Of a stretch of 64,000 bases of DNA, positions 27,161 to 38,760 are shown in pieces; position 1 is the stretch's first letter; the number at the start of each line of letters is the position of its first letter. Position numbers and translations under genes: made by a program. The notes under the pieces were generated by a model. It ran no database searches and was not told the origin of the DNA. It was given only the letters and a program-made list of their open reading frames with translations. Source of the DNA: Pegoplata infirma (lineage: Eukaryota > Arthropoda > Insecta > Diptera > Anthomyiidae); the NCBI GenBank assembly GCA_963921195.1, contig OY992537.1, positions 97,360,736-97,424,735 of the forward strand, read 5' to 3'.

Positions 27161-28190
27161 TAGATTTTATTTTTTTATTAAGTTTTTACCCACCAAAATT
27201 TCGCTAATAGCAGACTTTAAAATGAATGCAGTCTTTTGAATAAAGAAAACTTTAAGTTTAAAAGATTTATTTTATTGAAAAAAACAATTATGGGATTTTT
27301 TCAATTAAACATTTAATTGATATTATTTGGGTTTTTGATTACAAAGTTTAGTTCACTTAAATATTTTTTTAATTGATTAAACTTTAATGTCAACAACTGA
27401 GATTAGTTTAATTAATTAATTTTTTTTTAGTTAATGCTACAAAAAATTTAATTGACATAAAATGAAATTAATTCTCACTGACAAATTTCCAATTTATTTT
27501 CATAATTACAAAAAAAAAAAAAATAGTGTCACGTCTAAAATTAATTATTTTGGTTTAATTGGTTCACCAAAACTATTTTCAGTGTAATTAAGAAAATATC
27601 ACTTCAAATAAAATTTTGAAAATTTTATTTAACCCTCTGTGAATAACACAGGCGGAAAAAAATTTAAAAAAAGTCGAAACCTTGGGACAAGATTATACTT
27701 CCGAAAAGGTTTAAGATGCGCTGAATCGGAATCTGACCTCAGAATTGGCCTATTAAATTAGGTTTTCGAGATATATTAACATAAATTTGAAAACAACCCC
27801 GTTGTTTGCCATATTCGAGACATTATAACTGCGAGTATTTACCATTATTTATAAATCTTGTTATGTCATTTGAAAGTCTCTCGACCAACCTTTAAAATAA
27901 ATGCTTAACCTTTGTAATATCTTGTTCTTGCTCTGAGATATCTTAACCTGAATTTTTAAAAACCCGGGTTTTTACTATATTAACGATATTTTCGCTATGA
28001 CTGGAAATTCAATAGATTTTTGCACAATTTTGCCTTTATTTACGGCAAATTCGAACTTATTGCATTTATATCGAAAATACCATGAATATAACGAAAACCC
28101 GGGTTCTTTGAAAAAACCGGTTTTTCGATATATTTATGGTAAAATGAAAACGAAATATAGCGAAAAATCCTAGCGAATATAACATTTACA
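27161..28190. other. Unassigned AT-rich DNA
   Basis: No gene or clear element. 27230-27600 has TTTAATTGAT-type repeats like the MITE at 26006. 27650-28170 is unique-looking. Confidence 0.4.
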
Positions 28191-28545
28191 GATGTAGTTC
28201 GAAGATTCTAAATGTAATTCAAATATTCCATTTTTAATTCGAAAATTGGATTTGTAATTCGAAGATTCTACTTGTAATTAGAATATTCCATTAATTGAAA
28301 TTTTCAAATAATAAATTTTATTATTCGAAAATTTCAATTGTGATTCGAAAATTCCAAATGTTATTCAAAAAACAACGATTGTGTTTTGAAAAAGATTAAT
28401 AATTCAGATCAATTGCAATTCGGATCAATTGCAATTCGGATCAATAGCAATTCGGGCATTCTAATTATAATTCGCAATAGATCAATTAATGTAATTCGAA
28501 GATTGCAATTGTAATTCGAAAAATTTCAATTAATTTATTTGAATT
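28190..28545. repeat. Degenerate AATTCGAA-type tandem repeat
   Basis: About 18-22-bp units of the form TGTAATTCGAAxATTCxA recur with many changes. Same repeat style at 42350-42970 and 53655-53929. Confidence 0.65.
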
Positions 28546-28576
28546 TCATCTGAAAATGGTAATGACTTTTACTTTA

Positions 28577-29990
28577 TGTAATATGTTTCAAAATCTGAGA
28601 CTTTTCCTTTGAGGAAAATGTCTTCTATAAGAAAAATGTCTCAGAATCTGAGACTTTTTCTATAAGAAAAATATCTCAGAATCTGAGACTTTTTCTATAA
28701 GAAAAATGTCTCAGAATCTGAGACTTTTTCTATAAGAAAAATGTCTCAGAATCTGAGACTTTTTCTATAAGAAAAATGTCTCAGAATCTGAGACTTTTTC
28801 TATAAGAAAAATGTTTCAGAATCTGAGACTTTTTCTATAAGAAAAATGTCTCAGAATCTGAGACTTTTTCTATAAGAAAAATGTCTCAGAATCTGAGACT
28901 TTTTCTATAAGAAAAATGTCTCAGAATCTGAGACTTTTTCTATAAGAAAAATGTCTCAGAATCTGAGACTTTTTCTATAAGAAAAAAGTCTCAGAATCTG
29001 AGACTTTTTCTATAAGAAAAATGTCTCAGAATCTGAGACTTTTTCTATAAGAAAAATGTCTCAGAATCTGAGACTTTTTCTATAAGAAAAATGTCTCAGA
29101 ATCTGAGACTTTTTCTATAAGAAAAATGTCTCAGAATCTGAGACTTTTTCTATAAGAAAAATGTCTCAGAATCTAAGACTTTTTCTATAAGAAAAATGTC
29201 TCAGAATCTGAGACTTTTTCTATAAGAAAAATGTCTCAGAATCTGAGACTTTTTCTATAAGAAAAATGTCTCAGAATCTGAGACTTTTTCTATAAGAAAA
29301 ATGTCTCAGAATCTGAGACTTTTTCTATAAGAAAAATGTCTCAGAATCTGAGACTTTTTCTATAAAAAAATGTCTCAGAATCGGAGACTTTTTCTATAAG
29401 AAAAATGTCTCAGAATCTGAGACTTTTTCTATAAGAAAAATGTCTCAGAATCTGAGACTTTTTCTATAAGAAAAATGTCTCAGAATCTGAGACTTTTTCT
29501 ATAAGAAAAATGTCTCAGAATCTGAGACTTTTTCTATAAGAAAAATGTCTCAGAATCTGAGACTTTTTCTATAAGAAAAATGTCTCAGAATCTGAGACTT
29601 TTTCTATAAGAAAAATGTCTCAGAATCTGAGACTTTTTCTATAAGAAAAATGTCTCAGAATCTGAGACTTTTTCTATAAGAAAAATGTCTCAGAATCTGA
29701 GACTTTTTCTATAAGAAAAATGTCTCAGAATCTGAGACTTTTTCTATAAGAAAAATGTCTCAGAATCTGAGACTTTTTCTATAAGAAAAATGTCTCAGAA
29801 TCTGAGACTTTTTCTATGAGAAAAATGTCTCAGAATCTGAGACTTTTTCTATAAGAAAAATGTCTCAGAATCTGAGACTTTTTCTATAAGAAAAATGTCT
29901 CAGAATCTGAGACTTTTTCTATAAGAAAAATGTCTCAGAATCTGAGACTTTTTCTATAAGAAAAATGTCTCAGAATCTGAGACTTTTTCA
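28577..29990. repeat. 35-bp double-palindrome satellite, array 1 (about 40 copies)
   Basis: The unit is GTCTCAGAATCTGAGAC + TTTTTCTATAAGAAAAA + T. The first part is two 8-bp arms around a central A; the second is two 7-bp arms around ATA. The copies are nearly identical, with scattered single changes. The left edge is diverged, and the right edge stops abruptly at a TTTTTCAATATT. Confidence 0.97.
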
Positions 29991-30690
29991 ATATTATGAA
30001 TGATTGCAATATTGATTATTTTTTTAATTGAATCAATTAAAACAAGTAATTTACAATAAAAAAGAGTTTGTTCTAGTTCGAGGTCATTTATTGTTCCCGT
30101 ATTGAATTAACATTACAAGTACTTATGTTAACTCTACTTTCTCTCTTATGATATTCTCTCATAGAGTTTCTGCTTTTAAAAATTTCCTAATTTTCCGCAT
30201 TACAATGACGATCGTTTTAAAAATTTTCCAATTATTAGTTTAATAAATTGTTTTTAAGAAAAATTTTGGAAAACTAAATATTATATCTGTGACATAATTA
30301 AATTAATAATTTAAATCCATCCAAAACAATAATAAAAAAAATTAAGAGTACAGGAAATATTCAATATATCGTAACTGGTTTCAAATTTAGTTAATTAGTT
30401 GTGGTATTTCGTAAAGAAATTTAATTTTGTCACACACACATACAAAATAAATAAAAAAAAATTCAAAAGATCGCATTACTTTTTAAGTCTGCCATCAATT
30501 ACAAAACACACACAAAGAAAAATTAACTTTTCCTTTCAATTTTAAGATTTTTTTTTAAAACTTATTAAAAATTTCATTTAAACTAAAAATTCTTTCGTGT
30601 AAAAAATTAATTATATCAAAACAGATATACTGATTTGTATAGAAGCATATATCATATATTCCGATATCTGTTTAAAATATTTTTAGATTC
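29991..30690. other. Unassigned AT-rich DNA
   Basis: No ORF or element recognised. It contains 'gatatctgtttaaaatat'-type motifs that recur inverted near 31115. Confidence 0.4.
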
Positions 30691-31112
30691 GAATATTAAC
30701 CGATCCCGAGTAAAAAAGGTTTTGATATAATCATATAATTTTTAATATAATTATATATAAATTGATCTATCATTTGATCCCAAAAATGAAGGATCTAAAC
30801 ATATATGATTATATCTTATTAGATCAAATTTGATATAATTTGATCCCAAAAAAGGAACGGTAAATTTCATCTTATTTGATATTAAAGATCATATTAGATC
30901 TAGTAAGATATAATTATATATTATTATATTTTATTGGATCTGATTTTTAATAATATCAAATTAGATAATATACCGTTCCATTTTTGGGATCTAATTATAT
31001 CTAAATATATCAAATTTGATCTAATAAAATATAATCATACATTTTTGGATCCTCCATTTTTGGGATCAAATGATATATGGCGCCGTATTATTTTTTAGTC
31101 GGGTCGGGAGAA
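30691..31112. mobile_element. Possible small TIR element rich in ATATAATTAGATC
   Basis: CCGATCCCGAGTAAAAAA at the left mirrors TTTTTTAGTCGGGTCGGGAG at the right. The interior is mirrored ATATGATC/GATCATAT and 'tttgatcccaaaaatg' motifs. No coding capacity. Confidence 0.45.
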
Positions 31113-31174
31113 TTATATATCTGCTTAAAACATATCCGCTGAAAATATATGAAGCAGATATGGTAATACATATT

Positions 31175-31248
31175 GAGGGGGAATATTCAAAACTTGCTAT
31201 CTGCTATGTTATAACACTGCAGATAGCAAGTTTTGAATATTCCCCCTC
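31175..31248. repeat. Perfect 30-bp-arm hairpin
   Basis: 31175-31204 and 31219-31248 are exact inverted copies around a 14-nt loop. Arms begin GAGGGGGAATATTCAAAACT. The small open frame across it is a by-product of the inverted repeat. Confidence 0.9.
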
Positions 31249-31284
31249 GATATATGCAGTAGATCCGGTTACATTCATATATGA

Positions 31285-32475
31285 TTCATTAGAGTGACAT
31301 TTTTTCTTCAACTTTTGATTTTTTAGTGTTTGATAAAATTGTTATTCTAATAGACCTAAAAGTGATGAGTTACAAATTTGCCAATTTTACCAAACAAATA
31401 CCAATCGGATTAAATTAACTCGTGGCGCCGGGGATCGTAGTTTTGGATTTCTGAAAATTTAAAAAAAAAATATGTCTGGCGACATATCATATTTATTTAT
31501 TTTGCTGAGGTAAACACGAACATAAAAAAAATAAAATCGGTCGAACGGTTTTCGAGATATTGTTATTTGAACTTTGCAAAAAAAAATGGCAATTTTTTCT
31601 CACGTCAAGAAATTTTTTTGAAAAATTCTTAAATTTCATTTCCTTAACCCTTTCATAGAGATTGAGACAAACTTTAATATTGACTTAATTTGAGCCAAAC
31701 AAAGCATTTTCACCTATGGCGACCTTCGATCAATGTTTTGTTTTTTTTCGAAAATTTTCACCAAAAACTCAAAACTTTGATCGAAGGTCGCGGCGCCATT
31801 GTCAATTAAAGTTTAAATGAAAGTTTGTCTCCAGCTCTATGAAATAGTCCGTGGAAAATAGGTTTTAGATTTTTTTTTTGAAATTTTTGATCGTAGGAAA
31901 AAACTGCCACTTTTAGAAAATTTCAAATGGCAATATCTAGAAAACCACTGCACCGATTTAGGAAATTAATAAATAAAAAAATTCTTTCGATATATTATTA
32001 ATTTTGGCATGGTGAATACGAATATCAAATATCAAATTTGAAAATCCGTCATTTCGGGATATTACCATTTGAAATTTGTTAAAAAATTTCAAAAAACGAC
32101 TATTTTTTCCTACGTTCAATAATTTTTTTTATTTGAGCCAAATTTAAGCCAAATCAGAACATTTAAAAAAAAAAAAAAAAAGTTTGATCAAAGGGCGGCA
32201 CGGGTTAAAGTGTTAGTATTTGGCTCAAATTAATGTTAAATGAAAGTTTGTATTAAGCTCTATAAAAGGGTCAAATAAAAAAATATTTTTTTTTTTAATT
32301 TCTTTACTGTGGGAAAAATCGCCATTTCAAATAGCGATATCTCGAAAACCGTTCGACCGATTTTAAAATTGTTTTGATATTTGTGATCATGATTTAAAAA
32401 TATGATGTATCGCAAGGCATATTTTTTTTTTTTAATTTCAAAAATCCAAAACTTTAATCGACGATCGCCACGGCT
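31285..32475. repeat. Long palindromic element R, copy 2
   Basis: The left half has 'aatcggtcgaacggttttcg' and the right half 'cgaaaaccgttcgaccgatt'. Both are organised in diverged ~300-bp sub-blocks with 'cgatcgc' and 'tcaaattaatgttaaatgaa' phrases. Confidence 0.65.
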
Positions 32476-32932
32476 TTATAAAGAGATATGTTTTGATATA
32501 TTTAAATTTTCACACGGGTTATTACACTCAAAAAAATAAATCTGTAAATAAGTTAAAGAAAAATTGATATCAATGGGCAATAGGGTGGAGCAAATTTTTC
32601 GAATTTCAAAATCGTCGATGTCTAAAAAGTTGAATTTTAGGGTCGATAATATTGGACCTGTAGGGCAATTTTTTTGGTTTCCTTTTTTTGACTTGAAAAC
32701 CGTAAACAAAAGTGAAAAACAAACAGAAAAATGTTCAGCATTAATATATGGACATTACTGAAAAAGTGTTCTTATGATAAAAATTTTTTTGTGGTCCTCA
32801 TAAAATTAAAAAAAAAAAAATGTAAAAATATTTTTTTTAAACAATTTCAAATTGCGTTAAAGGCAAAAAATTATTAGATATTTTCAATACTGTGCTAACA
32901 TTACGTTATATTTTCATCAAAAATCTAATTAA

Positions 32933-34440
32933 AACAAGTAAGAAAATTATAGTCGGCCAAGACCGGCCATACCATACCCTACACCAGTGTTTCCCAGAAA
33001 ATGGATGCCAAGTCGAAACATGAACCGATTTAATCTATGTTTTGTTGTATCTTTAATTACTGTAGCAAACACACAAAAACCAAATTTGATTGGAATAGGC
33101 TTCTTTTTGTTGTCAATTGACCGGTTAATCTGAATTTCGGGAAAAATAGTTATAAAGGACTAACAAGGGAAGTCACCCTCCGATTTGCATGAAATTTGGA
33201 TATGTTGTTCAGAACGAAAATTGATTCGACAGGTTTTTTTTTTGGCGGCCCAAACTCATTTTAAGGGGGTTCATTTGTAGGGGGGAATTTGACCTTTACC
33301 TTTACGCCTATTAAGTCAAAATTAATATAGGCATATGAGGCATTCCACACCAAATGTCCCGCTACAGAAAAACATGTGTCCCGTAAATTTCTGAATAGGT
33401 TGTTTGGATAGCCCTATATGTAACTAAGAAAATTGCGTTTTTGGTTTTTCAAATTTTCGAAAACTGGGCTTAGGAGGCGTGGTCAAATATTGGAAAAATG
33501 GTAAAATTTGTGACGAGTTGCCTTGATTAAATATTTATCACATTAAAACGGAATGCACCACAATGTCAAAAATTTACGTTCTTATATAGTTTTGTATGGG
33601 CTATCGATTAAATTTTTTTTTTGGAAAATTTTCAGAACCCGTTCTGAAATTTTCCATTTTTTAAAAAAGTCAATTTATCAAAAATCCGGCCACTTTTTTT
33701 TTTCTTTTTTATTTATTTTTTTAAAAGTTTAGATGTTTGTCCATCCACACAAAAAAAATCAGAAGCACGTTCATCTTTTTTTTCGAGAAAATCGCATTTG
33801 AACTTTAAATTTCATAACAATTTTGTTATTTGCTTGTATTTCTTTGTTTTAAAGTTGCGAATGAGTAATAATTATTGCATAAATATTCGTCATACGCTCT
33901 GTTGACACAAGAAAATACAAGCAAATTACTAAATTGTTATGAAATTTAAAGTTCAAATGCGATTTTCTCGAAAAAAAGATGAACGTGTTTCTGATTTTTT
34001 TTTGTGTGGATGGACAAACATCTAAACTTTCAAAAAAATAAATAAAAAAGAAAAAAAAAGTGGCCGGATTTTTGATAAATTGACTTTTTTAAAAAATGGA
34101 AAATTTCAGAACGGGTTCTGAAAATTTTCCAAAAAAAAATTTTAATCGATAGCCCATACAAAACTATATAAGAACGTAAATTTTTGCATTGTGGTGCATT
34201 CCGTTTTAATGTGATAAATATTTAATCAAGGCAACTCGCCACAAATTTGACCATTTTTCCAATATTTGACCACGCCTCCTAAGCCCAGTTTTTGAAAAAT
34301 TGAAAAACCAAAAACGCAATTTTCTAAGTTCCATATAGGGCTATCCATATCACCTATTCAGAAGTTTACGGTACACATGTTTTTTTTCGCTGGACATTTG
34401 GTGTGGAATGCCTCATATTTGATATCAGATCAAAGGTATT
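32933..34440 (-). mobile_element. Second Helentron family, split by P2
   Basis: Starts AAAACAAGTAAGAAAATTAT followed by the GTCGGCC..GGCC hairpin and 'ataccctacacc'. That is the mirrored 3' end of a Helentron, but with a sequence different from the 'tataccctccaac' family. The far end is not sharply defined. Confidence 0.55.
33336..34415. mobile_element. Foldback element P2, complete 1080-bp palindrome
   Basis: Ends TGAGGCATTCCACACCAAAT and exact mirror, flanked by TA (33334-33335 and 34416-34417). The arms pair along almost the whole length; the centre is near 33870. No ORF of note. Confidence 0.92.
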
Positions 34441-34792
34441 TAAAAGAACTATATTGTGATACGAAGAACGTGACAAAAAAAGTTAACAAAAGTCCAATAT
34501 TTTTTTCTGTCATTATTGACCCTAAACTATTCCGACCCCGATGATATTGAAAATAAAAAAAAAAGAAGAATTTACTCCACCCTAATGGGCAAGTTTGTTG
34601 ATATTAGGCCATTTCATTTCGCTAAAAAAATTTACACGCAGACTTTTATTGTTGGGTTAAAGTCGAGACTTTTTTGTGGGCAAACGGGGGTGAAAAGCAA
34701 CTCTCGACAAAAACAGAATTCGTGCTTATTTTGCTTTTCATCCCGTTAGCCCAAAAAATAAAGGCAAGATTTTTACTGACTAATTTACAGAT

Positions 34793-35612
34793 TTATTACA
34801 CAACCCCACAAAAAAAAGGTTCTGACCCAGAAACCAAACCAACAAATCTTAATGTATTTCGACCCCTGACCACGAATCTGCCATCAAAAAAAATTATTGT
34901 CGGGTTTTCCTGTAATCTTACAAGGAAGTTTTCTTTGAAATTTATACGCAAGCTAAAAAAAAATCAATCTAAAATTTATGTAGTTTGGCCTCCTGAACTC
35001 GATTCCGCCATTAGTGTGGAATTCTATCGTTGGGTTTTCTTGTAATCTTACAAGGAAAGTTCGCAAAGTGAAACAACCTGATTTCTTTAAAATTTATACA
35101 CAAGATAGAGAAAAAAATGTAAGATCGACCTGTCTGAGCAGAATCGAGTTCAGGAGGTCTAAATACATAAAGTTGCGATTAGGATTTTTTTTTTTCTATC
35201 TTGTATATAAATATCAAAGAAATCTGTAATCACTTTGGGAAACATCCTTGTGAGAGAGATTACAAGAAAACTCACGATAGATTTTTTTTGAAATACATTA
35301 TTTGTTGGTCTGGGTGCTAATTCTTGGAATTGATAGCGATCGAAATTACACTTGAACGTGCGATTTGTCAATTTTTCTGTATGCCTAAAATTATGCATTG
35401 ATAAATAAAAGTTTTTTATATTTTTTTATGTTTCAGTGTAGTAAGAGAAAAATATAAAAAGCTTGTATTTATCAAAGCATAATTTTAGGCATACAGAAAA
35501 ATTTTAAAATCGCACGATCGAGTAAAATTTCGATAGCAATCGACTCTGAGAATTAGCCCCTGTTTCTGGGTCAAAACTTTTTTTTTGTTTTTGTGAGGCT
35601 GTGTTATTATTA
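34793..35612. mobile_element. TIR element with internal direct and inverted repeats
   Basis: 'aggttctgacccagaaacc' at the left mirrors 'gtttctgggtcaaaactt' at the right. Inside, 'tttcttgtaatcttacaagg' occurs twice directly (about 34905 and 35035) and once inverted (about 35265). A further hairpin sits at 35339-35537. Confidence 0.55.
35339..35537. repeat. Imperfect hairpin of about 80-bp arms
   Basis: Mirrored blocks: ATCGAAATTACACTTGAACG with CGAGTAAAATTTCGAT, and 'tttttctgtatgcctaaaat' with 'attttaggcatacagaaaaa'. Confidence 0.75.
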
Positions 35613-36760
35613 ATTTCTTTGTTTTATTTTTAAACAAATTTAAGTTAAAATATTTCTAAAAAAGGCATAAAAAATTCAACAACAAACAACAAAAATGACA
35701 TCTATAAACATTTCATTAGCTAAAAATCCTATATATTTTTTAAAAAATAAAACTAATTAGATACATTTCCAAATATTTATAATTAAATTTATTATTTTTA
35801 TGGAAAACTCCCCAAAAAAACAAACTAAATTTACAATTCTACAATTAGTTTTCCTTAAAAAACAAAACAAATAAATAAAAATACTATTATCCCTTAATTT
35901 TTAATTACAATATTAATCCTTTTTATGTATAAAGGACATTCAAAATGTCTTAGGAGTTTTTTTTTTTATAAAAAAAAAAAAAAAAAACAATTTGAAGCTT
36001 TTTGCCCAAATACTATTTATTATTATTAAATTATTATTAAATTTACGTATATTTACACACACAACAAACAAAAAATAAATATGTCAACAACAACAAGAAC
36101 AATTTATAAATCTTTGAAAGAAAATGAATAACTTTTTTTTTTATTATTATTAATATTTCAAAAAAAGTCTTCTTCTGCTTTAAGTTTAAGCGAAAAAAAC
36201 TCAAATATTTTATTAAAATAAAAAAAAAAAAAACAAAATATATTAAAAAAAAACACACAAAAAAAATGTTTAAAAACAAATGAACACTTTTATGAAAATT
36301 AAAAAAAAAATAAAAATCAAGCAAAAAGATATACGCAAAAATCAAAACAAAAAGCTGAATAAAAATGAATAAATAAAAAAAATAATAAAAAACAAAAAAA
36401 GATCTTTAAAATCTATGTATTCAAAACAACTAAATAAAAAAAAACCAAATGAATATTAAAAATATTGAAAACAATAAAAATCATTGGTAAAAACAAAATT
36501 TGGTTTACAAATGTTTAATTGTTTTATTTTTAGTTAAAAAGGTAAGTTTACAAAAAAAATCCATTTCAAAGTTTTCTAATTAAAATTTTAAAATTAATTA
36601 ATATTAACATGATAGTGTTTTTAGGCTGGGGTCTAATTTTAAAAAAGTTGCAGGACGCCACCTCAGTTTGAGTACATAAGCTAACAATTAACGAAAAAGC
36701 AAATAAGAATTACTATTTTCATTTTCTTCAAATCAAAAATTTTAGTAACTTGGTTAATAA
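35613..36760. other. Unassigned, very A-rich DNA
   Basis: Long runs of A with CAAA/TAAA interruptions. No gene, no clear repeat unit. Confidence 0.45.
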
Positions 36761-37030
36761 TTCACCTCGTGGTGAATTATTATGCAAAAAAAAATTTTTA
36801 TCAAATTTTTTTTTCATTAATTTTTTTTTTTAATTTTTTTTCATGAAATTTTTTTTTATAAAATTTTTTTATTACATCAAATTTTTTTTTCAAATATTTT
36901 TTCTCATCAAAAAATTTTTTTTACATCAAAAAATTTTTATTTTCATCAAAAAAAAAATTTTCATTCAAATTTTTTTTTTCATCAAAATTTTTTTTTTTTT
37001 TTAAAAAAAAAAAATTGTTTTCAAAAAAAT
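36761..37030. repeat. Low-complexity (CATCAAATTTTTTTT)n region
   Basis: Starts with a perfect hairpin (AATAATTCACC, loop TCGT, GGTGAATTATT) and continues as irregular TCATCAAA + poly-T units. Confidence 0.7.
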
Positions 37031-37139
37031 TTTAATCTTTTATACTCTCCAAAATTTAAAAACACTTTTTTGCACTTATTTTTGCACTCATTTATCAACT
37101 GTACAGCTCTTTTGATTTGAACTGCATCTTGCTTTTCAC

Positions 37140-37308
37140 TTCGAGAGCTTGGAAACGGTTTCGAATGTCGACCTAAGGCAAATAGTACAATTCGCGATGA
37201 GGACAAATGCGTTCTATCAGCGTCGCTGAGGAATTATTGTGGTTTCGCTATGGACCATCCGGTCTATGTGAGGAGTCTTTGACTCCGCCACCTCTAACCT
37301 AACCTAAC
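37140..37308 (+). mobile_element. Short retroposed fragment with (AACCT)n tail
   Basis: A 169-bp insert ends CCTCTAACCTAACCTAACC and is flanked by the 12-bp duplication CTTGCTTTTCAC (37128-37139 and 37309-37320). A pentanucleotide tail plus a variable-length duplication is typical of 5'-truncated non-LTR retrotransposition. Confidence 0.8.
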
Positions 37309-37320
37309 CTTGCTTTTCAC

Positions 37321-37386
37321 AGACAGATGGACTATATAGCTAGAGTGTCTTAGAAATCGGTCAATAATATATAAAGTCAAGGACCC
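37321..37386 (-). mobile_element. Helentron core fragment
   Basis: 'agctagagtgtcttagaaatcg' and 'atatataaagtcaaggacccc' are the reversed DINE-1-like core. The LINE begins right after. Confidence 0.55.
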
Positions 37387-38373
37387 CATCGACTTACAAA
37401 TGACCTGCTATCACTTGGAAATTATTTTAAAAAATGGCGTCTATGTCCTAGCCTCAACAAGACGGAAGTAACATGTTTTCACCTCAATAATAGTCAATCT
37501 GATCTAAAGCTTAACGTTCGTTTTGGAGATACTATCCTACCCTTTAATCCAACACCAAAATACCTTGGAGTTACCCTTGATAGAACACTCTCTTTTAAAA
37601 AGCACATAGAAAATACTGCTAACAAAGTTAAAACGCGTAACAATATTATCCAAAAACTTGCGTCAACTACTTGGGGAGCTTCTGCAAAAACACTGCGCTC
37701 AGCATCACTCGGACTGGTTTATTCTTCTGCAGAATACTGCGCACCGGTCTGGCTTAATAGCCCCCACGTAAACAAATTAGATACCCAACTAAATGCATGT
37801 ATGCGAATAATAACAGGTACAATGTCTTCAACCCCAATAAGATTTTTACCTGTTCTAAGTAATATTCTACCACCAACTCTAAGACGTCAGAATGCACTAC
37901 TCCGCGAACATCGAAAAATAATCGCCAATCCTAGCCTTAAAATACACCAATATATTGAAGCTGCTAATGACGACCGTCTCATATCTCGAAAACCTCCATT
38001 AAAACTAGCTGAAAGTCTCGCAAACAATAATTATGACCCATATAACATCTGGTTTAATAATTGGAACCAAGCTTCATGTGATGACTTAATGAAAATACAG
38101 GACTTGACCTGTATGCCTCCGGGATCAGAATTGCCTAGGCCTATATGGGTTAGGCTTAACCGTATACGGACAAACAATGGAAGGTGCGCAGCTACTCTTT
38201 TTAAATGGGGCTCCGCTGTTTCGCCATTATGTGATTGCAGTGATGTTAATCAAACCATTTACCACATTATAAAAGACTGCCCCCATCGTAAATTTCTTGG
38301 CGAACTACACGAACTAAACAATGCTGGCCCAGATGCCGTCCGGTGGCTGAAGAATATTGACATCAATATCTAA
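37387..38373 (+). pseudogene. LINE reverse transcriptase, C-terminal part
   Basis: An uninterrupted frame of about 328 codons ending TAA at 38371-38373. It begins HRLTNDLLSLGNYFKKW, just past the catalytic YADD palm, and includes the thumb landmark PKYLGVTLDRTLSFKKHI. After that come VYSSAEYCAPVW and a C-terminal cysteine/histidine motif CDCSDVNQTIYHIIKDC. These are hallmarks of Jockey/I/CR1-type ORF2 proteins, which copy their RNA at a nicked target. The catalytic half and the endonuclease are missing, so it is inactive. The intact frame suggests a fairly young insertion. Confidence 0.9.
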
Positions 38374-38503
38374 TTATTATCTATACTATTTTTCTATCAA
38401 AATATGCTAAACTTTGTTGTATAATCTGTTAAACTAGTAATGCTTATATCTCTAAAATTGTAATTGTTTGTATCAGTGCCATACGATAAATAAAATAAAT
38501 AAT
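37387..38503 (+). mobile_element. 5'-truncated non-LTR retrotransposon (LINE)
   Basis: Starts inside the reverse-transcriptase ORF, ends with a short 3'UTR and an (AATAAA)n-like tail at about 38488-38503. Both features point to a 5'-truncated insertion. Confidence 0.88.
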
Positions 38504-38599
38504 GATTTAATGTTTCGGGCAAGAGTTCAAAATTCGTAGGCATTTTTTTTTTTCAAACTAACAAATGGATTTCAGAATAGTCTTAATTACATTTTTTTA

Positions 38600-38725
38600 T
38601 TATCCACGTTCACTTATTATTCATGTGAGTAAAAAATATGATCACACTCACGAATGACTCACGCAATACTTTATCACGCGTGTGTCACTCGTGCTCTACT
38701 CACGCAAAAAAAAATGCTTTACTAA
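38600..38725. mobile_element. CACTCAC hAT MITE fragment
   Basis: 'catgtgagtaaaaaatatga', 'cactcacgaatgactcacgc' and 'cgtgctctactcacgc' match the repeat-rich interior of the 11440 element; no ends found. Confidence 0.6.
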
Positions 38726-38760
38726 AAAAAATATTTTTTTTATTCTTTGAATATTTTTTT

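Larger units (their letters stand above)
32581..34584. mobile_element. hAT-type element with nested Helentron and P2
   Basis: TAGGGTGGAG... and ...CTCCACCCTA ends with a perfect ATGGGCAA duplication (32573-32580 and 34585-34592). Removing the insertion leaves under 1 kb with no transposase. Confidence 0.85.

Noticed and set aside
28577..29990. CRISPR-like array
   Set aside because: The repeats are contiguous 35-bp units with no unique spacers, in a eukaryotic genome; it is a satellite.
31070..31297. 75-aa ORF
   Set aside because: It spans the perfect hairpin, and its two halves encode mirror-derived peptides; no start context or homology.
37292..37311. Telomeric (CCTAA)n tract
   Set aside because: Only about three units, ending an insert flanked by a 12-bp duplication; it is a retroelement tail.
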